In this document: piece after piece, positions 26,909-35,331 of the stretch
How the letters are laid out: every line of letters begins with the position of its first letter
Position numbering within the stretch: the first letter of the stretch is position 1
Origin: Hahella chejuensis KCTC 2396
GTDB lineage: Bacteria > Pseudomonadota > Gammaproteobacteria > Pseudomonadales > Oleiphilaceae
Direction of reading: 5' to 3'
DNA: 64,000 nucleotides
Assembly (NCBI RefSeq): GCF_000012985.1
Contig: NC_007645.1
Coordinates: 2,634,501-2,698,500 of the forward strand
Made by a program: the position numbers and the translations under genes
The notes under the pieces: model-generated
The model's input: the letters and a program-made list of their open reading frames with translations, nothing else
What the model was told of the DNA's origin: nothing
The model's database searches: none

Positions 26909-28147
26909 TCACTCGCCCATGCAATATGCGGCTGATTCAGCGAACACTCGCTTCATTTTGTAGCCGCTGGCTTTGAATGAAGAAACCATTGTGCTGATCT
27001 GATTTCTGTCTGCGCTGTTAATCGGCGACCGCAGGCAAACGGTGCGGAAGACGTTTTTGACTTGGCACTGAGCAAAGGCCTCTGAATGCGCAAGCTCCAT
27101 ACCCATGCTTTTCGCTCCCTGGCCTGATCCGCTCAGACTACCGTCCCAGCCCAGCAGGCTGTTTTGTCCTGCGCGCCAGTAGTTGTCCCAATGATCGTCC
27201 GGGGTGACGTAACCGTACTCGAAGGTAGTGGAGTTGATATGATACTTGCCTTGTACGCGAGTGCCCGTATCCGGGTCCGTCATGCCTTCTGCGTTATATA
27301 ACAGCACTCCGTTTTCGCCGTCGGGGTCGGCGTCCATATCATATTCGTACTCATAATAAGCGAAGGCCTGCGCCATAGGATCCATGCCGCTGTGACAGCC
27401 TACGCAGTTGTTAAGGAATATTCGGCTGTCTCCGCCGGGGCTGCGCGATACATCCTGGCGAATACGGTCAGGAGAACGGGTGATATCTTTTACTTGCTCC
27501 AGATCGTTGCAAAGATGATTCATCAAGGTGAATCGGAACATGGCGCGGTTGGTGCCGCCGCTGAAGAAAGCCTTGGCCGCTGCGCGAGTGGTCATGACGC
27601 CAGCAGTGGCGTCGGCGGGCAGCGCTTGAGTTGTATGCACTAAGTCGTCTTTCAGGCTGGCGCCCTGAATTTCCAGAAATTCGTAATGAGCGTTATTCGC
27701 TAAAGAGTAGGCGGGCGCTCCCAGACTGCTTTTTCCGACATAAAGGTGATTGCCGTACAGCACTTCCCGAAAGTCTATCCCCAGAACCTCTTCATCCCGA
27801 ATCATTCCGACGACGGTGGCGGTATAGTCGTTCAGCGGCACAAATAATGACTGCGCCTCATTGGTCCAGGGCGCAACCATGTTTTTCAGAGTCACGTCAT
27901 AAAAATTTTTGTTTTCCATTGCTGTGTAAGCGGCGGCGATGGGGTCGCCGGAGGTTATATCACTGGCCATGTCGTTAAGGACCGCTTCGCTGGGCGGCAC
28001 TCCTGCTATACGGTCATGGATTCTCTTGGCCTGTTCCCTGGGGCCTGCCTCTGCTGCAGTAGATAGGGTTAAAGCCAGTGAGAGTAGAGATATAACGCAA
28101 CGCTTAACCTGTCTGCGCTTATTATCTATGGGAGTTAGACTACTCAT
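26909..28147 (-). CDS. Exported c-type cytochrome-like protein (DUF1588/1585-like)
   Basis: A 412-residue protein with a Sec signal (basic start, LLSLALTLSTAAEA) and one heme motif, CVGCH at 248-252, in the context LNNCVGCHSGMDPMAQAF. That layout, a cytochrome motif followed by xDPxxxAF, is typical of the DUF1588/DUF1585 group found beside DUF1501-type proteins. The region before it (FFSGGTNRAMFRFTLMNHLC) also fits. It is the first gene of the leftward three-gene operon and its start faces the divergent HZS-alpha-like gene. Probable periplasmic electron carrier or oxidase subunit; the substrate is unknown. Confidence 0.75.
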   Translation of the reverse strand: MSSLTPIDNKRRQVKRCVISLLSLALTLSTAAEAGPREQAKRIHDRIAGVPPSEAVLNDMASDITSGDPIAAAYTAMENKNFYDVTLKNMVAPWTNEAQSLFVPLNDYTATVVGMIRDEEVLGIDFREVLYGNHLYVGKSSLGAPAYSLANNAHYEFLEIQGASLKDDLVHTTQALPADATAGVMTTRAAAKAFFSGGTNRAMFRFTLMNHLCNDLEQVKDITRSPDRIRQDVSRSPGGDSRIFLNNCVGCHSGMDPMAQAFAYYEYEYDMDADPDGENGVLLYNAEGMTDPDTGTRVQGKYHINSTTFEYGYVTPDDHWDNYWRAGQNSLLGWDGSLSGSGQGAKSMGMELAHSEAFAQCQVKNVFRTVCLRSPINSADRNQISTMVSSFKASGYKMKRVFAESAAYCMGE

Positions 28148-28582
28148 ATTTTATATTCTCCTGCAGCTCTCGTGCAGTGCGCTTAAAGGAATGGTTAGGT
28201 GATAATTAATATTAATTGATAAAACGACAAATATTAAATGTTCATATGTTCTATGAAAAATGGCCTATACACAGAACTGGTCATAATTCTTTATAAAATA
28301 GTGTAGTAGAAGTGGCTAACGTGGTTTTGTGCTGGCCCGCACGGTATTACACTTACTTACAAATCCGTTCTGGCTTCTATAATTGTCCAAGACATAATTC
28401 AGAAGGGAGGGATATTAAGTATTTTCCACTTAGTATCTGCTCAAGGCCTTATAACTAAACAAGCGTTTGAATGGAATGCGTCGAAATTATTGGCGCCGGG
28501 CTGGGGATAAATTAAGCTCATCGGCTTGTAACATTAATTTAAAATAATTGGTCTGATGGCCATTTGGCATTACTGACTGTGA
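28148..28582. other. Divergent control region between two cytochrome operons
   Basis: A 435-bp AT-rich gap between the leftward cytochrome/DUF1501 operon and the rightward series starting with the two-heme lipoprotein. No gene is visible. It must contain both promoters; several TTGATA- and TATTAA-like hexamers occur near 28215-28240 but at unsuitable spacing, so no single promoter is called. No riboswitch-like structure was seen. Confidence 0.5.
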
Positions 28583-31294
28583 ATGCTTATGAATAAAACA
28601 ATGACGCCGCCCAATAAATTATGCGTATCTGGATATAAACGATTTGGTCGGATATTTCCTTTATCTGCGTTGTCTGTAGCCCTTGCCGCCTGTGGCGGCG
28701 GTATCGGAGGCGCTAATCAGGACCCTGATCCTGTCATTCAGGATATTCCTATCGCCTACGTGAAACGCCCTTTGCTGGCTGATGAAGACAACAATCTGCT
28801 GAGCCTGGATGCTCGTGCGCCGCTCGATTTCCTCCCAGGGGGAGTGCTCTATCTGAGAAGCCAGGCTTCACCCAGCGCTCCGGAGCGGGACATTAGCTCC
28901 CAGGCGTTTCAGGGAGCGGAATACCTTAACGATGAAGGTCAGCTTCTGTACGACGTAAGAGACGTCGACGTCTCCTCCGATGGCTCCAAAATCGTCTTCG
29001 CCATGCGCGCGCCGGTGATCGAGGATGCGGATGAAGACGAGCAGCCAACCTGGAATATCTGGGAATACGACGTCGCATCTCGCAGTCTGGAGCGGGTGAT
29101 TGCGTCGGATAACGTAGCGGAGGCGGGGCACGATATAGGTCCGCATTACCTTCCTGACGGGCGTATTGTCTTTGCATCCACTCGGCAGCGGCAGTCTCAG
29201 GCGATATTGCTGGATGAAGGCAAGCCGCAGTTTGAAGCTTTGAATGAAGACCGTCGCGACCCGGCTCTGGCTCTCCATGTGATTAGTCCGGATACAGATG
29301 AGATCACGCAGATCACCTTCAACCAAAGTAGTGACCTGGACCCGTTTGTCGCCCAGAACGGCAAGATAGTCTTCACGCGCTGGGACAACATGGGCGGCAA
29401 TAACTCCATGAACCTGTATCAGGTGAATCCTGATGGAACCGGCCTGGAATATCTGTATGGACGCCATAGCCATGACACGGGCTCCAGTAATGAGGCGGTA
29501 CAGTTTCTCAAGCCTGTAGAGCTGGAGGACGGCCGTATTATGGTGAGTCTGCGTCCTTATCAAAGCAGTCGTTATGGCGGGGCGCTGGTTGCTATAGATG
29601 TGGAAAATTTCACAGAACATGATCAGCCCACCTATGAAAACCGGGGCCTGTTGACGAACGGCCAGTCCCGGCTGACGCCCAATGACGTCTCCACGGATGA
29701 TGATGTCCAGACGCTCGCCGGAACCTTCAATTCCGCCTATCCCATGTTGGATGGAACCGGTCGACTGTTGGTGAGCTGGAGTCAGTGTCGTTTGGTAGAC
29801 TCTGATAACGATATTGTGCCTTGCACCAAAGATCGCCTGGAAGACTCCGACTATCAGGCGGCGGCGCCTTTGTACGGGCTGTGGATCTATAATGCGGCGG
29901 ACGGCACGCAGTTGCCTGTGGTCATTCCCACTGAATTTACCTTGTACACCGATGCGGTGGTGCTGCAGAATCGCACCCGGCCGGACTTTATTCCTGACGG
30001 AGACGGTCTTGACGCTGATCTGGGCGATGCCGGGTATGGCGTGGTGCATATCCGAAGCGTCTACGATATTGACGGCGTGGACACAACCCCCGCGGGCGTA
30101 AGCGCCATGGCTGACCCTGTGCAGACGTCGGCGGATGATCGACCCGCTCGCTTCCTGCGAGTGGTTAAAGCGGTTTCTATGCCTGACGATGATATTATCG
30201 ATGTGCCCGGAACTGCATTCGGCGCCAGTGCGGGTCAATTAATGCGCGAAATACTTGGATATGTTCCCATTGAACCCGATGGCTCAGTGAAGTTCGCTGT
30301 GCCGGCGAATGTGGCGTTTGCGGTCAGCATCGTGGACAAGTCCGGTAAGCGCTCCAGCCCGCGGCATCAAAACTGGTTGCAAGTACGGCCGGGAGAGACG
30401 ATGGAATGCGTCGGCTGTCATACGGCTAACAGCGAATTGCCTCATGGACGCCCAGGCGCCCAGGCGCCATCTATCAATGTCGGCGCGGCCACCACCGGAC
30501 AGCCTTTCCCGAATACGGCCCCTGCGTTGTTCACCGATATGGGCGAAACGATGGCGGAAACCTACGCCCGAATTAACGGGTTGCGTTACCTGAATCCAGA
30601 CATTGTATTTGACGATGAGTGGACCGACGCTAATATTACTGCAAAAGCGGAGAGTTTCAGTTACGCCTATGCCGATTTGGCTGGTAGTGCGCCTATAACA
30701 AGCGCATGCGCCTCCCCTAAGGATGCGAAATGTCGTGTGGTGATTAATTACGAGACCCATATTCATCCTCTATGGGGTAAAAATCGTCAGGTCTTGGATG
30801 ATGACGGAACTACTGTGTTGGCGGATAACACTTGTAACACATGCCACGGACTCACCGACGCCATGACGATGGTTCAAGTTCCCGCAGCACAATTGGATTT
30901 AGGCGATGGGCCTTCTACAGATCAGGCGGACCACTTTAAATCGTATCGTGAACTGCTGTTCAACGATGCGGAGCAGGAGCTTATCGAAGGAGTGCTTGTG
31001 GACCGTCAGGTTCCTGTCCTGGACAATGAAGGCAACCCAGTATTTGAGACGAATGGCGACGGCGATCTGATTCTGGATGACGATGGCAATCCAATCCCGG
31101 TGACGACCACTGTCGCTGTCAATCGCTCGATGACGCCGCAGGGAGCTGTCGCCAGCACTCGCTTTTTCGCGCCTTTCCAGACAGGGGGAAGCCATGAAGG
31201 ATGGCTTGACCCGGTCGAGTTGAAGTTGATATCCGAGTGGCTGGATATTGGAGCGCAGTACTATAACAACCCATTTGACGTTCCACAGGACTAA
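28583..31294 (+). CDS. Lipoprotein with beta-propeller-like body and two CxxCH motifs (HZS-alpha-like)
   Basis: A 903-residue lipoprotein (lipobox ALAAC). The N-terminal ~500 residues look like a TolB/propeller fold, with repeated blocks such as VDVSSDGSKIVFAMRAP, HYLPDGRIVFASTRQ and DPFVAQNGKIVFTRWDN. This layout is shared with proteins annotated as hydrazine synthase alpha-subunit middle domain, which are common outside anammox bacteria. Two heme motifs follow: CVGCH near 609-613 and CNTCH near 751-755. The ATG at 28583 is followed by another at 28589. It leads the rightward series; the next gene starts 6 bp after its stop. There is no reason to expect hydrazine chemistry here; a surface redox enzyme is more likely. 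Confidence 0.75.
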   Translation: MLMNKTMTPPNKLCVSGYKRFGRIFPLSALSVALAACGGGIGGANQDPDPVIQDIPIAYVKRPLLADEDNNLLSLDARAPLDFLPGGVLYLRSQASPSAPERDISSQAFQGAEYLNDEGQLLYDVRDVDVSSDGSKIVFAMRAPVIEDADEDEQPTWNIWEYDVASRSLERVIASDNVAEAGHDIGPHYLPDGRIVFASTRQRQSQAILLDEGKPQFEALNEDRRDPALALHVISPDTDEITQITFNQSSDLDPFVAQNGKIVFTRWDNMGGNNSMNLYQVNPDGTGLEYLYGRHSHDTGSSNEAVQFLKPVELEDGRIMVSLRPYQSSRYGGALVAIDVENFTEHDQPTYENRGLLTNGQSRLTPNDVSTDDDVQTLAGTFNSAYPMLDGTGRLLVSWSQCRLVDSDNDIVPCTKDRLEDSDYQAAAPLYGLWIYNAADGTQLPVVIPTEFTLYTDAVVLQNRTRPDFIPDGDGLDADLGDAGYGVVHIRSVYDIDGVDTTPAGVSAMADPVQTSADDRPARFLRVVKAVSMPDDDIIDVPGTAFGASAGQLMREILGYVPIEPDGSVKFAVPANVAFAVSIVDKSGKRSSPRHQNWLQVRPGETMECVGCHTANSELPHGRPGAQAPSINVGAATTGQPFPNTAPALFTDMGETMAETYARINGLRYLNPDIVFDDEWTDANITAKAESFSYAYADLAGSAPITSACASPKDAKCRVVINYETHIHPLWGKNRQVLDDDGTTVLADNTCNTCHGLTDAMTMVQVPAAQLDLGDGPSTDQADHFKSYRELLFNDAEQELIEGVLVDRQVPVLDNEGNPVFETNGDGDLILDDDGNPIPVTTTVAVNRSMTPQGAVASTRFFAPFQTGGSHEGWLDPVELKLISEWLDIGAQYYNNPFDVPQD

Positions 31295-31300
31295 AGACAC

Positions 31301-32047
31301 TTGTTAGCGGTAAGAATATTCCCGGTTTGGTTGATTATCCTTTGTTGCTTTTCACTGAAGAGTTTTGCTGAAGACGATTATCAGACAGTAGATGTCGCCG
31401 AGCCCTACCTTGAGTTCCGTACGGGACCAGGTCGGGGCTACCCGGTGTTTTTCGTCGTCGAGCAAGGCGAGCAAATTGAAATTCTCAAACGGAAAACCGA
31501 ATGGTTCAAAGTGCGCAACGCCAAAGGGCAGGAAGGCTGGGCCAGCCGTGCGCAGATGGAAATGACTCTGGATGGAAGCGGCGAACAGGTCGCTTTCAGC
31601 GAGCCGCGCTTTGACGACTTTTCCTCACGTAGCTGGGAGGGCGGCGTCGCTACCGGCGACTTTGGCGGCGCAGCGGTGAACTCCATGTATGTGGGTTACC
31701 TCTTCACTCCCAATTTATCAACAGAGCTTTGGGCTTCTCAGGTGTTGGGCGACTTTTCCCAGATCATGATCGCGGACCTGAATATTGTGCACCAGCCTTT
31801 CCCTCACTGGCGTATTTCTCCTTTCTTCACGTTGGGAACCGGCGCCGCGTTCATCAAGCCGAAAGCGACGCTGGTGAATGAAGACAACAGGGTTGAGGAA
31901 GCCGTACATTACGGGCTCGGGGTCAGATGGTACATGACCAACCGTTATTTTATCCGGATGGAATACAAAGACTACGTGGTCTTCACAGACCGCGACGAAA
32001 ACGAAGAAGCAGAAGAATGGAAAATTGGATTAAGCGTATTTTTCTAA
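31301..32047 (+). CDS. SH3 domain plus outer-membrane beta-barrel protein
   Basis: A 248-residue exported protein. The signal peptide is at about 1-23 (VWLIILCCFSLKSFA). A bacterial SH3 domain follows (about 28-85: LEFRTGPGRGYPVFFVVEQG, then KVRNAKGQEGWASRAQ), then an eight-strand-type barrel ending in Phe (EEWKIGLSVFF), the usual outer-membrane insertion signature. The start codon is TTG, with AGGA 10 bp upstream. It sits 6 bp after the two-heme lipoprotein gene and overlaps the next barrel gene by 31 bp, so all three are co-translated. The periplasmic SH3 may contact peptidoglycan or a partner protein. Confidence 0.75.
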   Translation: MLAVRIFPVWLIILCCFSLKSFAEDDYQTVDVAEPYLEFRTGPGRGYPVFFVVEQGEQIEILKRKTEWFKVRNAKGQEGWASRAQMEMTLDGSGEQVAFSEPRFDDFSSRSWEGGVATGDFGGAAVNSMYVGYLFTPNLSTELWASQVLGDFSQIMIADLNIVHQPFPHWRISPFFTLGTGAAFIKPKATLVNEDNRVEEAVHYGLGVRWYMTNRYFIRMEYKDYVVFTDRDENEEAEEWKIGLSVFF

Positions 32048-32712
32048 CCAACGGCCGGCGCCCGGTCGCCGGCGCCGCACTGGCGTGCGCGATAGCGGCG
32101 GCGGGCGCCGGGCAGGCGTTTGCGGAGGAAGCGGATGCGGAGTCGGAGCCAGTTGTTAAACCGCTGATTGAGCCAGAAGTGACGCCGCGCCGCGTTCAGG
32201 AAGACCTGATTGACACGGAAGACTTTGAAGTCGGCGTATACACTGGCCTGATGAGTGTGGAGGACTTCGGCGTTAACTTCGTGATAGGCGCGCGCGTGGC
32301 TTACCATATTAATGAAGACCTGTTCGTTGAGGGCAACTATGGCTTTACCGACACCAGCGAGACCAGCTATGAAAAGCTGAGCGGCTCCGCCAAATTGCTG
32401 AAAGACGATGAGCGCGACCTGACTTATTACAACCTTTCTCTCGGATATAACATTTTTCCTGGGGAAATATTCCTGGGCAGTAAATACGCCTTCAATACCA
32501 ATTTCTATGTCGTGGGTGGGTTGGGCAGCACTCAGTTCGCCGGCGATGATCGCTTGACGGCCAACTTCGGCTGGGGGTTTCAGGTGTTGGGGACTGACTG
32601 GTTGTCCCTGCATCTGGGCATGAGAGACCACATTTTCGACACCGATATCCTGGGCGAGGACAAGAAAACCCATAACCTGGAAATGACTACAGGCCTGTCT
32701 GTTTTCTTCTAG
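32017..32712 (+). CDS. Outer-membrane beta-barrel protein
   Basis: A 231-residue protein starting at the ATG at 32017 inside the end of the previous gene. Signal peptide with a basic start and Ala-rich core (AGAALACAIAAAGAGQAFA), then an acidic linker, then alternating amphipathic strands and a terminal LEMTTGLSVFF, again with C-terminal Phe. The last motif nearly repeats that of the preceding gene, so the two barrels are probably distant paralogues. The longer frame from 31927 adds 30 Arg-rich residues that block a signal peptide, so it was rejected. Confidence 0.75.
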   Translation: MENWIKRIFLTNGRRPVAGAALACAIAAAGAGQAFAEEADAESEPVVKPLIEPEVTPRRVQEDLIDTEDFEVGVYTGLMSVEDFGVNFVIGARVAYHINEDLFVEGNYGFTDTSETSYEKLSGSAKLLKDDERDLTYYNLSLGYNIFPGEIFLGSKYAFNTNFYVVGGLGSTQFAGDDRLTANFGWGFQVLGTDWLSLHLGMRDHIFDTDILGEDKKTHNLEMTTGLSVFF

Positions 32713-32766
32713 AAAGAGACTGGGAAGGATGGCGTCGTAGAAAGATTTGTTTGAGGAGTTAATGCA

Positions 32767-33276
32767 ATGAAAACGAAATTCTTTAAAAGTGTGGCGGCGC
32801 TCTGCTTTGTGCTCTCCGCTTCCGTTTTGTCTCTGGGCGCGGGCGCTGCGGAGATCAAAGGACCGGCGGCGGACTTTACGCTGAAAAGCTCACTGGGCAA
32901 GAATCTGCGCCTGCAGGAATATCGCGGCCAAGTGGTGCTGATCAATTTTTGGGCTTCCTGGTGCGGCCCCTGTCGTCAGGAAATGCCGATACTGGAAGAT
33001 ATTTACAAGAAGTACGAAAAATTCGGCTTCACCATTTTCGCAGTGAATGTGGATGAAGATTCTTCTCTGGCTAACGAGTTCCTGAAAGACACCAAGGTCA
33101 CTTTCCCGATTCTCTACGACAACCAGAATAAGGTCAGCCGCTTGTATGACGTAAAAGCGATGCCGACAACGGTCATCGTGGATAGAAACGGCAATATGCG
33201 ATACCTGCACAAAGGCTACCAGCCAGGTACGGAAGATCATTACGTCAAAGAAGTCAAAGCGCTGATTCGCGAGTAA
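32767..33276 (+). CDS. TlpA-family periplasmic thioredoxin
   Basis: A 169-residue thiol-disulfide protein. Signal peptide to about residue 28 (AGAA cut), then AADFTLKSSLGKNLRLQEY, the TlpA/AhpC-type entry, with the active site WCGPC at 65-69 and the cis-Pro loop KAMPTTVIVD. Works in the periplasm on cysteine pairs; in TlpA/ResA relatives the target is the CxxCH of apocytochromes. This neighbourhood holds three CxxCH proteins and a Cys-tailed micro-lipoprotein 7 bp downstream, so either could be its client. Confidence 0.9.
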   Translation: MKTKFFKSVAALCFVLSASVLSLGAGAAEIKGPAADFTLKSSLGKNLRLQEYRGQVVLINFWASWCGPCRQEMPILEDIYKKYEKFGFTIFAVNVDEDSSLANEFLKDTKVTFPILYDNQNKVSRLYDVKAMPTTVIVDRNGNMRYLHKGYQPGTEDHYVKEVKALIRE

Positions 33277-33283
33277 AACAACA

Positions 33284-33505
33284 ATGAAAAAGTGGCTATT
33301 CCTGCTGTGGGCTCCCATGATTTTGGGAGGCTGCAGCAGTATCGAACCCTGGGTCATGCCTTATGAGCGTAATAACCTCGCCGACCCGATTATGAGCTTT
33401 GGCCGCATAGGCATTGCCGGCTCTTATATGCATCACGTCTATCAGGCCCGGGAGGGCGCGCGCGGCGCTGAAGGCGGTTCCGGCGGAGGCTGTGGCTGTA
33501 ACTGA
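33284..33505 (+). CDS. Micro-lipoprotein with C-terminal GGGCGCN (DUF4266-like)
   Basis: A 73-residue lipoprotein: signal with lipobox ILGGC (Cys17), a conserved-looking core (PWVMPYERNNLADPIM, then HHVYQAREGARG), and a Gly-rich tail ending GGSGGGCGCN. Core and tail match what I recall of the DUF4266 family. The two tail cysteines and Asn form a potential modification or metal site. The gene is 7 bp after the TlpA-type thioredoxin and 1 bp before the DUF3570-like gene. The function of the family is unknown to me; its steady pairing with DUF3570, TlpA and ApbE suggests a maturation product. Confidence 0.85.
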   Translation: MKKWLFLLWAPMILGGCSSIEPWVMPYERNNLADPIMSFGRIGIAGSYMHHVYQAREGARGAEGGSGGGCGCN

Positions 33506-33506
33506 T

Positions 33507-34643
33507 ATGAGAAACCTACACCGCATTGTAGCGATATTCAGTTTATTGGCGACGGCGTTATCCGCCGGCGCCGCCGTATTGCCTGAAGAGAAAGCGGAAG
33601 CGATGTATCACCGCTACGAAGGCGGGGGTATGGAGATCGACGGTCCATCCGTCCTGGTAAGAAAGAACTTCGACGCCAGCTTCTCTTTGAGCGCCAATTA
33701 TTATGTCGACTCAGTCAGCTCCGCATCCGTGGACGTACTGGCGCGGGCGACTCCCTATGAAGAAGAGCGGACGGAAGGCGGCCTGGGCGTGGACTATTTG
33801 TACAACAAGTCCATCATGAGCTTCGCTTATACCAACAGTCAGGAAAATGATTTCGACGCTGAGTCTATCCACTTCAATATCAGTCAGGACTTTTTCGGCG
33901 ATCTGACCACCCTGTCAATGGGCTATTCGAAAGGGTGGGATAACGTACGGAGCAAACTGGACCCGTCTCTAAATGAGGAAGTGGATCGGCAACATTACCG
34001 TCTTGGCGTCACGCAGGTGCTGACCAAGAATGCGCTGCTCAACCTGGATATTGAGACGGTTACGGATGAAGGCTATTTGAATAACCCATACCGGGTATAC
34101 CGTTTCCTGGATAGCAGCAGCCCGAAAGGCTACGAGTACCGAATAGAGAAGTACCCGAAAACGCGCACCAGCAACGCCGTGGCGCTGCGAGGCATGTACT
34201 ACCTGCCATATCGGGCGGCTATCAAAGGCGAATTCCGGTATTTTTCCGACTCATGGAACATCAAGGGCTACAACTATGAATTGGCGTACGTACACCCGTT
34301 CGGCGATCAATTCATTACCGAATTCAAGTTCCGCCACTATGAGCAAACCAAAGCGGAGTTCTACGACGACCTGTTCGAAGGCGAAGACGTCCGTACTTTT
34401 ATGGGGCGCGACAAGGAACTGAGTACGTATAGCGGCGACAGCGTCGGCGTTGGTCTGACTTATGAATTCAATAAAGGTTTCTCCTTTATCGAAAAAGGCA
34501 GCATCAACCTGTTTGTCGACTTTATGAAATTTGAATATGAGGACTTCCGCGACGTGACGCGAACCGGCTTTGCGCCTGGGGAAGAGCCTTTGTACGAATT
34601 TGACGCCACCGTGATTCGCTTTTTCGTCACCGCTTCCTACTGA
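33507..34643 (+). CDS. DUF3570-like outer-membrane protein
   Basis: A 378-residue protein starting at the ATG just after the micro-lipoprotein stop. Signal peptide to about residue 22 (SLLATALSAGAA). The body alternates amphipathic strands (FSLSANYYVDSVSSASVDV near the start, typical for DUF3570) and ends DATVIRFFVTASY with an aromatic C-terminus, as in outer-membrane barrels. The longer frame starting at 33414 lies inside the preceding gene and has no signal peptide. Partner of the DUF4266-like protein; it may be its outer-membrane receptor or exporter. Confidence 0.8.
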   Translation: MRNLHRIVAIFSLLATALSAGAAVLPEEKAEAMYHRYEGGGMEIDGPSVLVRKNFDASFSLSANYYVDSVSSASVDVLARATPYEEERTEGGLGVDYLYNKSIMSFAYTNSQENDFDAESIHFNISQDFFGDLTTLSMGYSKGWDNVRSKLDPSLNEEVDRQHYRLGVTQVLTKNALLNLDIETVTDEGYLNNPYRVYRFLDSSSPKGYEYRIEKYPKTRTSNAVALRGMYYLPYRAAIKGEFRYFSDSWNIKGYNYELAYVHPFGDQFITEFKFRHYEQTKAEFYDDLFEGEDVRTFMGRDKELSTYSGDSVGVGLTYEFNKGFSFIEKGSINLFVDFMKFEYEDFRDVTRTGFAPGEEPLYEFDATVIRFFVTASY

Positions 34644-34697
34644 TAGCGGCGATGTTATCCATTACAGGATGCGATCAATTAAATTGGGATTGAAAGT

Positions 34698-35294
34698 ATG
34701 AATTACAAAAACAGCCTGGCCCATGCATTGTTCCTGATTTTGCTGCTGTTGTCGGTCATGGCCCGGGCGGAGGAGGGCGCTGAAGACGCCGTCCCCGCTG
34801 ACGCGATGCAGCTAGCGGATGACGCCGGCATGGCCTCCGTGGACCCCGACACGCCTATCGTGGATCAGGTGCAGTCGCTCAAACAGAAAGCGATTGAGTT
34901 GAACCGCGACCTGTTCATTCTTGAGGAAGACCTGCTGTTTCCCGCCAGTACGCAGTTTGTCGTGTTTCTTTCCGTCGACGTTGGCGAGTTTTTCCAGCTG
35001 GATGCGGTGGAAGTCAAAATCGATGGCGAAACGGTGGCCAGTCACCTCTATACCCAACGTCAGGCCAAGGCTCTGTACAAAGGCGGTATGCAGCGTTTGC
35101 ACATTGGCAACCTGAAGACCGGTGAACATGAAATTACCGCATTTTTCACTGGAGTAGGGCCCGATAACCGCGATTATAAGCGCGGCGCCACACAAAAATT
35201 CGCAAAGGGCTCAGACATCAAAACGCTGGAGTTGCGCATTACCGACTCGACCAAGAAGTACCAACCTGAATTCACCGTCGTCGAATGGGAATAA
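34698..35294 (+). CDS. Exported protein of TPR cassette 1 (paralogue of 59860 gene)
   Basis: A 198-residue periplasmic protein: signal peptide to about 24, a short acidic spacer, a coiled-coil-like helix (SLKQKAIELNRDLFILEEDL) and a beta-sandwich-like part (VVFLSVDVGEFFQLDAVEV, then GGMQRLHIGNLKTGEH). The gene at 59860 encodes the same order of blocks (ALKQRVIELNRELYKLQEE, VVFFLAVDENVGFELDSVEL, GGVQRLFMGNLPAGAH). It is the first gene of a cassette with two large TPR proteins. No named domain recognised; the sandwich may be an Ig-like protein-binding fold. Confidence 0.75.
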   Translation: MNYKNSLAHALFLILLLLSVMARAEEGAEDAVPADAMQLADDAGMASVDPDTPIVDQVQSLKQKAIELNRDLFILEEDLLFPASTQFVVFLSVDVGEFFQLDAVEVKIDGETVASHLYTQRQAKALYKGGMQRLHIGNLKTGEHEITAFFTGVGPDNRDYKRGATQKFAKGSDIKTLELRITDSTKKYQPEFTVVEWE

Positions 35295-35331
35295 CTTTAA
35301 CTGCGTCTGGTAGCCGGTAGTCACTGAGGCA

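Noticed and set aside
28868-30238. 456-codon minus-strand frame inside the HZS-alpha-like gene
   Set aside because: Fully inside a gene with lipobox and two CxxCH motifs. The antisense product has no recognisable domain and is biased to His/Arg/Gln, as expected of a shadow.
28583-31294. Hydrazine metabolism (anammox-like) suggested by the HZS-alpha resemblance
   Set aside because: No beta/gamma subunit or hydrazine dehydrogenase is present, and proteins with this domain are widespread outside anammox bacteria.
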